Positions 43,706 to 51,926 of a stretch of 54,358 bases of DNA are shown piece after piece. The notes beneath the pieces were generated by a model. The model did not search any database. It was not told the origin of the DNA and saw nothing but the letters and a program-made list of their open reading frames with translations. Made by a program: the position numbers and the translations under genes. Each line of letters starts with the position of its first letter. The stretch's first letter is position 1. Origin of the DNA: CAYXAA01 sp964462985 (GTDB lineage Bacteria; Pseudomonadota; Alphaproteobacteria; Rhizobiales; Stappiaceae); the NCBI GenBank assembly GCA_964462985.1, contig CAYXAA010000030.1, positions 1 through 54,358 of the forward strand. Direction: 5' to 3'.

Positions 43706-43738
43706 TTTCAATATTTTGAAAGTTTAATGTTTTTCAAA
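43706..43738. promoter_or_regulatory. Cluster of TTTCAA half-sites / IHF-like site before hcp
   Basis: TTTCAA (43706-43711), TTGAAA (43716-43721) and TTTCAA (43732-43737) form one perfect 6-4-6 inverted repeat and a second 7-10-7 one. The stretch 43706-43718 also matches the IHF consensus WATCAA-N4-TTR with one mismatch. They sit about 50-80 nt before the predicted start, so they may bind the activator or IHF. Confidence 0.4.
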
Positions 43739-43761
43739 GGGTTGCTGCAAAGATAGCAAGC

Positions 43762-43777
43762 TGGCACACCCCTTGCT
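43762..43777 (+). promoter_or_regulatory. Sigma-54 (-24/-12) promoter of hcp
   Basis: TGGCAC at 43762-43767 and TTGCT at 43773-43777, with the invariant GG (43763-43764) and GC (43775-43776) exactly 12 bases apart. This is a near-consensus RpoN promoter. The predicted start near 43788 gives a 70-nt leader to ATG 43859. A sigma-54 activator gene lies downstream at 47434. Confidence 0.8.
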
Positions 43778-43858
43778 TTTACTGTCGGCGTAAGGACCGC
43801 GCAGACGGCGCGGCACGAGATGCAGACGACCAATCGAGTGAAAGAAGGAGAGACTAAC

Positions 43859-44365
43859 ATGCCTACCTATGTTTCCATCAACGGCGGCACCCAGGGCAAC
43901 ATCACGTCGGGCGCCAACAGCGCCGAGAGCATGGGCAACCAGTGGCAGTCGGGCCACACGGATGAGTCCCGCGTCTTCAAGTTCGAGGAAGGCGCCACCG
44001 TCCCGACAGATCCGGCTTCGGGCCAGCCGACCGGCTCGCGTGTCTACAAGCCGTCCGTCGTGACGAAGGCAATCGACAAGGCCAGCCCGCTGCTGCGCCA
44101 GGCGATGGCTGACGGTGAGCTGCTGAAGATCGAGATCAAGGAGTACCGGGTCAGCACGGCGGGCCAGCTCGAGCACTACTTCACCACGACCTACACCGAC
44201 GCGGTGATCACCGGCATCGACAAGTGCACGCCGGAAGAGGGCATGGGCGAGGAGGTCCTGCAGCCCCGCGAGGCGATCAGCTTCACGGCCCGCAAGATCG
44301 ACTGGACCCACGCCAAGGCCGGCACCTCGGCTTCCGACGACTGGCGTGCTCCGAAGGAAGGCTGA
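43859..44365 (+). CDS. hcp: T6SS tube protein Hcp (TssD)
   Basis: 168 aa, the subunit of the inner tube that is expelled on firing and also carries small effectors. It begins MPTYVSINGGTQGNITSGAN, with ESRVFKFEEGATVPTDPASGQPTGSRVYKPSVVTKAIDKASPLLRQAMADGELL and the C-terminal ISFTARKIDWTH, all typical of Hcp. AAGGAG lies eight bases before ATG 43859. A sigma-54 promoter precedes it and two strong hairpins follow, so it is probably a highly expressed single-gene transcript. Confidence 0.97.
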   Translation: MPTYVSINGGTQGNITSGANSAESMGNQWQSGHTDESRVFKFEEGATVPTDPASGQPTGSRVYKPSVVTKAIDKASPLLRQAMADGELLKIEIKEYRVSTAGQLEHYFTTTYTDAVITGIDKCTPEEGMGEEVLQPREAISFTARKIDWTHAKAGTSASDDWRAPKEG

Positions 44366-44376
44366 TCCTTCCTTCG
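44352..44376 (+). other. Hairpin spanning the hcp stop codon
   Basis: A perfect 10-bp stem, CGAAGGAAGG with CCTTCCTTCG, encloses the 5-nt loop CTGAT (44362-44366) that contains the TGA stop (44363-44365). The stem's left arm is coding sequence. It could protect the abundant hcp mRNA from 3' exonucleases. Confidence 0.6.
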
Positions 44377-44391
44377 CGCTCGACGGACAAG

Positions 44392-44417
44392 CGGCCGGCG
44401 CATGCGCCGGCCGTTTT
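44392..44417 (+). terminator. Intrinsic terminator after hcp
   Basis: A perfect 22-bp palindrome (44392-44413, arms CGGCCGGCGC / GCGCCGGCCG) is followed by TTTTCGT. It lies 26 nt after the hcp stop and 15 nt after the stop-codon hairpin. Together they should end most hcp transcripts before clpV. Confidence 0.85.
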
Positions 44418-44492
44418 CGTCGCGGTATCGACTGTTAACACCTTCTGATTGTGGTCGCGACGCGATTCGGCTTTGCGGCCTGGTAACGAAGC

Positions 44493-44508
44493 GGGCATTA
44501 TCATTGCT
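44493..44508 (+). promoter_or_regulatory. Candidate sigma-54 promoter of clpV
   Basis: GGGCAT (44493-44498) and TTGCT (44504-44508), with GG (44494-44495) and GC (44506-44507) exactly 12 bases apart. The -12 half is perfect and the -24 half has two changes from TGGCAC. It lies downstream of the hcp terminator and about 138 nt before GTG 44646, so clpV and the genes after it may have their own RpoN start. Confidence 0.55.
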
Positions 44509-44645
44509 GATAGCGCTGCGGGCGAAACGTCGGCCTGCGGCTGAAACCGGGCAGCGTTCGCGCCGCGGCGGGAGTTGTCATCATTATCGTATAGTCCTTC
44601 AGGCCGCGGGCGGACACGTCATGCGCACGGGTGGGGAGACGGGTT

Positions 44646-47447
44646 GTGGTCCAGCTTGACTTGAAGCAGCTTCTTGGTCGTCTGAACGGGTACTCGAAAC
44701 GCGCGCTCGAGACGGCGGCCGGGCTTTGCGTTTCCCGTGGAAACTATGAAGTGACAATCGAGCACGTGCTGCTCGTTATGATCGAGGACCCCAATCGGGA
44801 CGTCCAGGTTATCCTCCGCCATTACGAGATCGATCCGGCCGCCATCAAACGGGTGCTGCAGCGGACCGTGGAAAGCATGCGCAGCGGCAATTCCGGCCGG
44901 CCTGTGTTCGCGCCGCTTTTGATCGAGGCAATGACCGATGCCTGGTTGCTCGGGTCCGTCGAGCTCGGGCTCGGCGAGATCCGTTCCGGCGCCTTCCTCG
45001 CAGCGATCCTGTCCAACCCGGGCCGCTACGGTGGCGCAGACTGGTTCGACCAGATGGAGGACGTGCGCCCCTCGGATCTGCGCCGCAACTTCCACAGCAT
45101 TATCGAGCCGTCGCAGGAGCAGGCCGGCGGCCTCGCCAAGGATGCACCGCCGCCCGCGAGCGGCGAGAAGGCCGGAGGCGGCGGTGGCGGCATACCGGCG
45201 GACAGCGCGCTTGGACGGTTTACCATCAACTTTACCGAGCAGGCCCGCAAGGGAAAGATCGATCCGGTGTTCTGCCGCGATCGCGAAATCCAGCAGATGA
45301 TTGACATCCTCGGCCGGCGGCGGAAGAACAACCCGATCGCCGTCGGCGAGCCCGGCGTTGGCAAGACCGCCGTTGTCGAGGGGCTTGCCCTCAAGATCGC
45401 CGAAGGCGACGTGCCGGACTTCCTGAAGAACGTCGAGCTGGTCGGCCTTGACCTCGGGATGCTTCAGGCCGGCGCCGGCGTAAAGGGTGAGTTCGAGAAC
45501 CGCCTCAAGGGCGTGATCGAAGAGGTCAAGAGCTCGCCGAAACCGATCGTGCTGTTCATTGACGAGGCGCACACTCTGGTTGGCGCCGGCGGCGCCGCCG
45601 GCGGCAGCGATGCCGCCAACCTGCTGAAGCCGGCGCTGGCGCGCGGTGAGCTGCGCACGATCGCGGCCACGACCTGGAGCGAATACAAGAAGTATTTCGA
45701 GAAGGACCCGGCGCTGGCCCGCCGCTTCCAGCTCGTCAAGCTCGACGAACCGTCTGTCGACCAGGCCGTCACGATCATCCGCGGCCTTCGCGCCATGTAC
45801 GAAAAGAGCCACGGCGTTTATGTCCGCGACGACGCCGTTGTGGCAGCCGCCAAGCTGTCGGCGCGCTACCTGTCGGGCCGCCAGCTTCCGGACAAGGCCG
45901 TCGACGTGCTCGATACGGCCTGCGCCCGGGTAAAGCTCAGCCTCTCCAGCAAGCCGGCGGAGATCGACAGCCGCGAGCGGCGGCTGGCCGAACTGCAGCG
46001 GGCGCATGATGCGCTCGATCGCGACCGGGCCTCCGATGTCGAAGCAGATCCGGACGAGATGAGCCGGATCGAGGCCGAGATCGACCGGATCATGGGCGAA
46101 CTCGACGGCCTCAACGCGCGCTGGGAAAAGGAGAGGGCGCTGGCGACGGAAATCGTCGAGCTGCGCAAGAAGCTCGGCATCGGCGCCTTCGAGACCGGCA
46201 CCGAACAGGCGGCGGATGCCGCCCAAACGCCGGCGCCGGACGCGGCGGCCGAGACTGCGGCACCGGTTGACGGAGAGGGCGAGGCGGCCGCTGCACCCGA
46301 GACCGCCGAGCCTCCGGCGGAGGAACTGCGCGAACGGCTGCGCACCCTGATCGGCGACCTCGCCGCGGCCCAGGGCCGAGAGCCGCTGATCTCCTACGAA
46401 GTGACGCCCGATGCGGTCGGCCAGGTCATCTCCGACTGGACCGGCGTGCCGGTCGGCCGGATGGTGCGGGACGAATCCAAGGAGATCCTGAAGCTCGCAG
46501 ACCACCTCAAGCAGCGGGTGATGGCCCAGGACCAGGCGATCGAGGCGATCGACGAGGGCATCCGTTCAGCCAAGGCCGGTCTCAACAACCCGGGCCAGCC
46601 GATGGGCGTGTTCCTGCTGGTCGGGCCGTCGGGCGTCGGCAAGACCGAGCTCGCGACCGCGCTTGCCGACCAGCTGTTCGGCGGCGAGCGATTCCTGATC
46701 TCGATCAACATGTCCGAGTTCCAGGAAAAACACACCGTCTCCAAGCTGGTCGGCTCTCCCCCGGGGTATGTCGGCTACGGCGAGGGCGGCGTGCTGACCG
46801 AAGCCGTTCGGCAGCGACCGTATTCGGTGGTGCTGCTCGACGAGGTCGAGAAGGCCGATCTCGAGGTCATGAACCTGTTCTACCAGGTGTTCGACAAGGG
46901 CACGCTCGCCGACGGCGAAGGGCGAATCATCGACTTCTCCAACACGCTGATCATCCTGACGAGCAATCTCGCCACCGACATCCTCACGGAAATGGGTCTG
47001 CAGAATCCGAGGCCGCCGGTGGACACGCTGGTCGAGGCCATCCGGCCCAGCCTGAGCCGGCACTTCAAGCCGGCGCTGCTTGCCCGCATGCGCATCGTGC
47101 CGTTCTATCCGCTGGTCGGTGAGCATCTGGCCGGCATTGTCCGGCTGAAGCTCGGCAAGGTCGGCAAGCGCCTCGCCGAAAGCCACAAGATCGCCTTCAG
47201 CTACACCCCGGAGACGGTGGAGCAGATCGTGGCGCGCTGCACTGAGGTCGAGACCGGCGCCCGCAACATCGATCACATCATCAATCGCACCCTGTTGCCG
47301 CAGATCGCCGGGCAGTTGCTCGAGCGGATCGGCGACGGGCTCGACATCGGGGATCTGACCGTCGACGTCTCGCCCGCGGGCGATTTCGTCTACCGGTTTG
47401 CTGCGGAGGCGGCGGACGCAGGCGCGCTCGCCAATGTCGCCGAATGA
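44646..47447 (+). CDS. clpV: T6SS sheath-recycling ATPase ClpV (TssH)
   Basis: 933 aa AAA+ unfoldase that pulls apart contracted TssB/TssC sheaths. It has a Clp N-domain (ALETAAGLCVSRGNYEVTIEHVLLVM), a first AAA+ module with Walker A GEPGVGKT near 235 and IDEAHTL, a middle region, and a second module with GPSGVGKTE near 660 and a Clp C-terminal domain. An Ala/Glu/Pro-rich insert lies at about 518-562, after the middle coil. GTG 44646 is chosen since GGGGAG sits 8 nt upstream; GTG 44631 overlaps that site. The 280-nt gap after hcp contains a terminator and a sigma-54-like element. Confidence 0.96.
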   Translation: MVQLDLKQLLGRLNGYSKRALETAAGLCVSRGNYEVTIEHVLLVMIEDPNRDVQVILRHYEIDPAAIKRVLQRTVESMRSGNSGRPVFAPLLIEAMTDAWLLGSVELGLGEIRSGAFLAAILSNPGRYGGADWFDQMEDVRPSDLRRNFHSIIEPSQEQAGGLAKDAPPPASGEKAGGGGGGIPADSALGRFTINFTEQARKGKIDPVFCRDREIQQMIDILGRRRKNNPIAVGEPGVGKTAVVEGLALKIAEGDVPDFLKNVELVGLDLGMLQAGAGVKGEFENRLKGVIEEVKSSPKPIVLFIDEAHTLVGAGGAAGGSDAANLLKPALARGELRTIAATTWSEYKKYFEKDPALARRFQLVKLDEPSVDQAVTIIRGLRAMYEKSHGVYVRDDAVVAAAKLSARYLSGRQLPDKAVDVLDTACARVKLSLSSKPAEIDSRERRLAELQRAHDALDRDRASDVEADPDEMSRIEAEIDRIMGELDGLNARWEKERALATEIVELRKKLGIGAFETGTEQAADAAQTPAPDAAAETAAPVDGEGEAAAAPETAEPPAEELRERLRTLIGDLAAAQGREPLISYEVTPDAVGQVISDWTGVPVGRMVRDESKEILKLADHLKQRVMAQDQAIEAIDEGIRSAKAGLNNPGQPMGVFLLVGPSGVGKTELATALADQLFGGERFLISINMSEFQEKHTVSKLVGSPPGYVGYGEGGVLTEAVRQRPYSVVLLDEVEKADLEVMNLFYQVFDKGTLADGEGRIIDFSNTLIILTSNLATDILTEMGLQNPRPPVDTLVEAIRPSLSRHFKPALLARMRIVPFYPLVGEHLAGIVRLKLGKVGKRLAESHKIAFSYTPETVEQIVARCTEVETGARNIDHIINRTLLPQIAGQLLERIGDGLDIGDLTVDVSPAGDFVYRFAAEAADAGALANVAE

Positions 47448-49137
47448 GGCGGTGGCCGAAATGGACGCGCGAAACGACGACCTGTCGGTGTCCGTCGCGC
47501 AGGAACTCGTCGAGTTCTCGCGCAACCTGACGACGGAACGCCACAGCGAAGTCTTGCTGCAGAAGGCGCTGGAAAGCGCGCGCCGTCTGACCTTTGCCGA
47601 AGGCGGAGCCGTGCTTACGCTCGACCGCACGGCGCGCCATCTCCACACGGTGGTGGCAACGCGAGAGGGAACCGGACTGACGAGTGCCCTCAGGGCAACG
47701 GTGCCGATCTATGACGAGAACAACGCCTTCAATCTGAGCGAGCCCTCCGCCCATGCGGTGATGACGGGCAAGATCGTTCAGATCGAGGACATCTACAAAT
47801 ACTCCGGCTTCAAGGTCGATTACTTCCAAGAGCAGGACCGCCAGACGGGGCTCAGGACCGTGTCGCTCGCGATCGTCCCGATGCGTACCTGGGACGACTT
47901 CACCGTCGGGGTCCTGCAACTGGTGAACATGCGGAACGGACCGGGCGGCGAGGTCGGGCCGCTGCCGGAGGCGATGAAGGAGCCGCTGATCGCCTTTGCA
48001 GCCCAGGCGGCAAGCGCGCTCGCCAATGCCCGGCTGCTTGAGGAGAACCGCCGCCTGGCGCGCCAACTCGACCGCGTCAATGCCGCGCTGAAGCGTGAGA
48101 ACCAGCAATTGCGTAGCCAGACCCAGGCTCCGCCGCCGGCACGCTCCGGCCTGATCGGCGACAGCCCGCAGATCCGGCGCGCGCTTAATCTCGTTGAGCG
48201 GGCAGCCAGGACGAAGGTCGCGGTGCTGGTGCTTGGCGAGACCGGTACCGGCAAGGAGATGATCGCCAGCGCCATCCACAAGTCGTCGGACCGCGCCGAC
48301 AAGCCCTGGGTGGCGCAGAACTGCGCGGCGCTGCCCGAGGCGCTGCTGGAAAGCGAGCTGTTCGGCTACAAGAAGGGGGCCTTCACCGGGGCGGCCGCCG
48401 ACACGGACGGCCTGGTTCACGCCGCCAACGGCGGCACCATGTTCCTCGACGAGGTCGGCGACATGCCGCTCGGCGTTCAGGCCAAGCTGCTGCGCCTGTT
48501 GCAGGAGGGCGAGGTGCGCCGGGTCGGGGCGACCGAGACGGAGAAGGTCGACGTGCGCATCGTCGCCGCCACGCACGTCAATCTCCGCGACAAGATCGCT
48601 GCCGGCACCTTCCGCGAGGATTTGTTCTACCGGCTCAGCGTGTTTCCGATTGAACTGCCGCCGCTTAGGGAACGGCCGTCGGACATCCCGCTTTTGATCG
48701 ACTTCTTCCTGTCGGTCGTCGCCAAGAGCTACAACCAGAAGGTCGCCGCGCTTACGCCCGATGCGCTGCATGCGCTGCTGCGCTGGCGCTATCCCGGCAA
48801 CGTCCGCGAACTGAAAAACATCATTGAGCGCGCAGTCCTCCTGATCGATGAAGGCGAGCGAATCGACCTCGGCCACCTGCCGCCGGAGATTGCCGCCGGC
48901 GGAAGCCCTGGCTTCAGCTCCACGCCGCTGCCGACCATCGGAGAGACGGGCGACCTGAAGTCGATCATGCGGCGCTACGAGGCCATGGTCGTGGAGGCCA
49001 AGCTCCGGGAAGCCGGCTGGAACCAGAGCGAGACGGCAAAGAAGCTCCGTATCTCTCGGCGCGCGCTGATCGACAAGATTCAGCTCTACGGCATCCGCAA
49101 GCCGACCGAGAGCCGCAGCCTATCCGAACCGAGTTGA
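47434..49137 (+). CDS. GAF-domain sigma-54-dependent activator (VasH-type role)
   Basis: 567 aa from ATG 47434, overlapping the clpV stop (ATG 47461 is possible). A GAF sensor fills about 35-200 (LESARRLTFAEGGAVLTLDRTARHLHTVV), followed by a short coil. The AAA+ domain has Walker A GETGTGKE near 267, the sigma-54-contact loop GAFTGA near 315 (intact), FLDEVGDMP, and FREDLFYRLSVFPIELPPLRERPSDIP. A Fis-type helix-turn-helix lies near 530 (NQSETAKKLRISRRALIDKIQLYGI). No receiver domain is present, so control is by GAF ligand or by partners. It most likely drives the -24/-12 promoters of hcp and clpV, as VasH does in Vibrio. Confidence 0.93.
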   Translation: MSPNEAVAEMDARNDDLSVSVAQELVEFSRNLTTERHSEVLLQKALESARRLTFAEGGAVLTLDRTARHLHTVVATREGTGLTSALRATVPIYDENNAFNLSEPSAHAVMTGKIVQIEDIYKYSGFKVDYFQEQDRQTGLRTVSLAIVPMRTWDDFTVGVLQLVNMRNGPGGEVGPLPEAMKEPLIAFAAQAASALANARLLEENRRLARQLDRVNAALKRENQQLRSQTQAPPPARSGLIGDSPQIRRALNLVERAARTKVAVLVLGETGTGKEMIASAIHKSSDRADKPWVAQNCAALPEALLESELFGYKKGAFTGAAADTDGLVHAANGGTMFLDEVGDMPLGVQAKLLRLLQEGEVRRVGATETEKVDVRIVAATHVNLRDKIAAGTFREDLFYRLSVFPIELPPLRERPSDIPLLIDFFLSVVAKSYNQKVAALTPDALHALLRWRYPGNVRELKNIIERAVLLIDEGERIDLGHLPPEIAAGGSPGFSSTPLPTIGETGDLKSIMRRYEAMVVEAKLREAGWNQSETAKKLRISRRALIDKIQLYGIRKPTESRSLSEPS

Positions 49138-49266
49138 TCCGGTGCCGGCCCTGGGGGCGACGACGGCCCCTTCGGCGGCCGCGAACAAATGCAGGAGCAA
49201 ATCCGGCTTGTGCGGCGCCGATCTGGCCCTACTGTTGTCGTACGGTACGCCGGTCTGCGGACGATC

Positions 49267-50694
49267 ATGAACTACGACGAATTCTTCCAGCGGCAACTCA
49301 ACGACTTCATGGCCGGGCGGCTGGCCTATGCCGCCATGACCAAGGCCTTCAAGGACGTCTGCCGCTCCAATCCGCAGGCGGCCGTGCGGCTGCACGACAA
49401 CCTGCAGGAGGTCGTCAACCTCGGCCGCCTGCCGCCGGATCTGGCAAGGCTGGTCGAGGAGGCTTGCTGCCGGACGGTCGAGCCGATGACGGACGTCACC
49501 GACGGTCACCCCACCATCCCGAATGACGCTGTCGACGGCGAGGCGACGACACCGCTGGCGATCGAGGGCCCGACGGCGGACAACCCGCTGCACGAGAAGG
49601 TTGACGAAGTCGTCCTGTCGGCGCTGCTGTCGGACTACAAGGAAATCCGCGCCCGCCGGGGCGGCGGATCGGAGGCAAAGGCAGGCAGGGGACGGCGTAA
49701 GGACGCTGTCGATGATCTTTTGTCGGGTTACTACGGCGCGCGGCTGCGCCACGACGCGCAGCGGGCGCAGTCCGGAAGCGGGCGCGAGTTCGACCTGCGC
49801 AAGCAGGGCGGTGCTCGCGCCGGCATCGGCAGCCTGCTCAACGGCCGGTTCGTGCTCGACCGGGAGATCGGCCGAGGTGGCATGGGGGTGGTCTATGCGG
49901 CCGTCGACCGCCGCCGCCTCGAGGCCGGCCACAGCCAGCCCTATGTCGCGATCAAGACGCTGTCAGGCGACTTCGCCCGCAATTCGCTGGCCTTCCGCGC
50001 CTTCGAATCCGAGGCACGCAAGGCCCAGGCACTGGCCCATCCCAACATCGTCCAGATTCAGGATTTCGACCGCGACGGCAGCAACGCCTTCATCGTGATG
50101 GAGCTGTTGGAAGGCCGCTCGCTCGACCGGATCCTGCTCGACCGCCCGATCGGCCGCTTGTCGCTGCAGCGGGCGCGGCCGATCCTTGCCGGTGTTTGCG
50201 CCGGGCTCGCCTATGCCCATTCGCGCGGGATCGTCCACTGCGACATCAAGCCGGGCAACGTGTTCGTGCAGCACGGCGGCCAGGTCAAGCTGCTCGATTT
50301 CGGCATTGCCAGCGCGCGGGCCCTGCCTGGATTCGACGTCGACCAGTTCGGGTCGTTCTCCGGCCCCTATGCCAGTCCGCAGGTGATCGAGGGGCAGGAG
50401 CGCAAGCCCGCCGACGATCTCTATTCTCTCGGCTGCATGACCTATCTGCTTCTCACCGGGAGGCATCCCTTCGACGGCCGGACCTCCGTCGAGGCCCGCG
50501 ATCTCGGGCTGGTGCCGCTGCGGCCGGACGACCTGACGCGCAGCGGCTGGCGCACGCTGCTGTCCTCGCTCGCCTTCGACCGCGACCAGCGCCTTGCCTC
50601 TGCCGATTCGTTTTATGACGGTCTTTATGCCACGAGCTGGTTCGAGCGGGTGGCGCAACGGTGGCGCCGGCCGAAGGCGTCGGAGCCGCTTTAG
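49267..50694 (+). CDS. Second Ser/Thr protein kinase with novel N-terminal half
   Basis: 475 aa. Residues 1-190 match no family I know: a helical start (MNYDEFFQRQLNDFMAGRLAYAAMTKAFKDVCR), then an acidic, Thr-rich stretch (73-108, with DGHPTIPND) and a basic Gly-rich part. The kinase domain runs 194-460: IGRGGMGVVY, K230 in YVAIKT, HCDIKPGN (D326), DFG (344-346) and DDLYSLGCMTYLLLTGRHPF. As in the first kinase, the HRD Arg is replaced (here by Cys). There is no membrane helix. It starts 129 nt after the sigma-54 activator on the same strand; it may modify that activator, Fha or TssL. Confidence 0.9.
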   Translation: MNYDEFFQRQLNDFMAGRLAYAAMTKAFKDVCRSNPQAAVRLHDNLQEVVNLGRLPPDLARLVEEACCRTVEPMTDVTDGHPTIPNDAVDGEATTPLAIEGPTADNPLHEKVDEVVLSALLSDYKEIRARRGGGSEAKAGRGRRKDAVDDLLSGYYGARLRHDAQRAQSGSGREFDLRKQGGARAGIGSLLNGRFVLDREIGRGGMGVVYAAVDRRRLEAGHSQPYVAIKTLSGDFARNSLAFRAFESEARKAQALAHPNIVQIQDFDRDGSNAFIVMELLEGRSLDRILLDRPIGRLSLQRARPILAGVCAGLAYAHSRGIVHCDIKPGNVFVQHGGQVKLLDFGIASARALPGFDVDQFGSFSGPYASPQVIEGQERKPADDLYSLGCMTYLLLTGRHPFDGRTSVEARDLGLVPLRPDDLTRSGWRTLLSSLAFDRDQRLASADSFYDGLYATSWFERVAQRWRRPKASEPL

Positions 50695-50904
50695 GCGAGG
50701 CCGCCGTCGGTCTGGCATTGGGCCGCGGTCCGGGACCGGCAGCCTTGCCCGACCTTTGATGCCGCACCGAAGTTTGATGCTTGCCCGCCGGCTCCGGTAC
50801 GATGGGCGCGGGTGCGAAGGAGCCTGGCCCGCCTCGAATGGCGCTCTGCCATGAAGGCGGCGTGGCCTGCGCGATGCCAAGACTGTCTTCTCTGTTTCCT
50901 GCTC

Positions 50905-51561
50905 CTAGAAGAACTGCACCTGGACCGGGCCCCAATGGATCTGCACCGGACCGCGGGGCTGGGATACCAGCTTGCTGTCGATCTGCTTCGTCAGCGTCCT
51001 GTAGACATAGTCGACAAACTTGGGGTCGGCATCCGAGGAGTAGACGGTGCGGACCGTCCCTCTGGGAACATCGACGTTGACGCTGTCGAGCGTGGTCACG
51101 GTGTAAGTGACTTCGACGCCGAGTGGCTTCATCGCTGCCATGAAGGCCTGGGCCTGCGCTGCATTGTCGCTTCGGGCGAAGATGTAGATCCTTGAGCCGG
51201 TGAAGCTCGGCGGTGGTGCCGGATCGGGGGCCGGCGCCGGCTCCGGCGGCGGCGTTGGAGCCGGCGGAAGCGGCGGCGCGAGCTGAGCCCTGCAGGTGTC
51301 TTCCGCCAGCGCCTGATCGGCGCCGGAGACCGTCCAGCTCATGATGAGCCAGCCGACGGGTAAGAGCAGAAGCGCCGCGCCGACAACAATGCCGCCAAAG
51401 AAGAACAGTGGCCCGCCGAAGCCGCGCAGCACGGAGATCACCATTCCGGCGAGAATCAGTGCGCCGACAACCGCCAGGGGAGGCATGAGCCAGGTCACGT
51501 ACCAGGGCGCCGCAGTCAGCGCATTGATGCATTGCTCAAGGGCACTCTGGCTTGGTTCCAT
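50905..51561 (-). CDS. Membrane protein with Pro-rich stalk and periplasmic-type domain, unknown
   Basis: 218 aa from ATG 51561. Two membrane helices (about 25-46 and 51-75) are followed by a Pro/Ala-rich linker (95-119). A compact C-terminal domain of about 95 residues begins SRIYIFARSDNAAQAQAFMAAM and includes VEVTYTVTTLDSV, RTVYSSDADPKFVDYVYRTLTKQI and a tail ending QVQFF. Alternating strands and helices suggest a small alpha/beta fold, perhaps LytR_C-like. It is convergent with the second kinase and divergent from the lipoprotein gene. No function is assigned; its place suggests an envelope accessory to the T6SS. Confidence 0.7.
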   Translation of the reverse strand: MEPSQSALEQCINALTAAPWYVTWLMPPLAVVGALILAGMVISVLRGFGGPLFFFGGIVVGAALLLLPVGWLIMSWTVSGADQALAEDTCRAQLAPPLPPAPTPPPEPAPAPDPAPPPSFTGSRIYIFARSDNAAQAQAFMAAMKPLGVEVTYTVTTLDSVNVDVPRGTVRTVYSSDADPKFVDYVYRTLTKQIDSKLVSQPRGPVQIHWGPVQVQFF

Positions 51562-51926
51562 TGCGATATCCGTCCCCCCGGCGGCGAGATTCAAGGCATG
51601 GTCGTACGGAGCGCCAATTACACCGCAGACGATCTGCAAAATACAGGAAGGATCCGACGAAGTCGGCGGCTTTTCCCCCGTTCGCATCGACCGACCGTCT
51701 TGCCGGAAGCGTGGCGCAAAGGCCTTACGAAAGTGTGACGTTATAGCCCGGGGCCGCCATCGGGCATATGCTGCCGTCACGGGTCTTCGGCGAGGGCGCG
51801 TCTCTGCCACTCGACCCGGTCCCGGTCTCCGTCCTATGCTAGAATACGTCGGCCCGGCGGCGGGTGCCCCCGTCCCGGTCTTTCCGATTGCCTCCCATCG
51901 CGCCGCGCCGGAGCCTGCCTTTCCCG
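51562..51926. other. Divergent gap between membrane-protein and lipoprotein genes
   Basis: 365 bp without a supported gene. It includes a TAGAAT -10-like element at 51840-51845 on the + strand, about 80 nt before the lipoprotein ATG, without a clear -35. It should hold the promoters of both flanking genes. Reading frames crossing it lack codon or start support. Confidence 0.4.

Larger units (their letters stand above)
43375..43858. other. 484-bp divergent regulatory gap between the sheath paralog and hcp
   Basis: No gene is supported here. The right part (about 43555-43740) is clearly AT-richer than its surroundings. It holds an inverted repeat ATGTT-N7-AACAT (43563-43579), a direct repeat pair (43636-43684), TTTCAA/TTGAAA half-sites (43706-43738) and a sigma-54 promoter (43762-43777). 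The left 180 bp is GC-rich and should contain the leader of the opposite-strand gene; no promoter for it was recognised. Confidence 0.6.

Noticed and set aside
44619..46505. 628-aa minus-strand frame opposite clpV, and similar long frames opposite tssC (25219-26697), the pentapeptide genes (16781-18304, 18877-20091) and tssK (33445-34800)
   Set aside because: High-GC DNA keeps the antisense frame open under strongly biased codons. The protein on the other strand is a recognised family in each case, and the antisense products look like nothing known.
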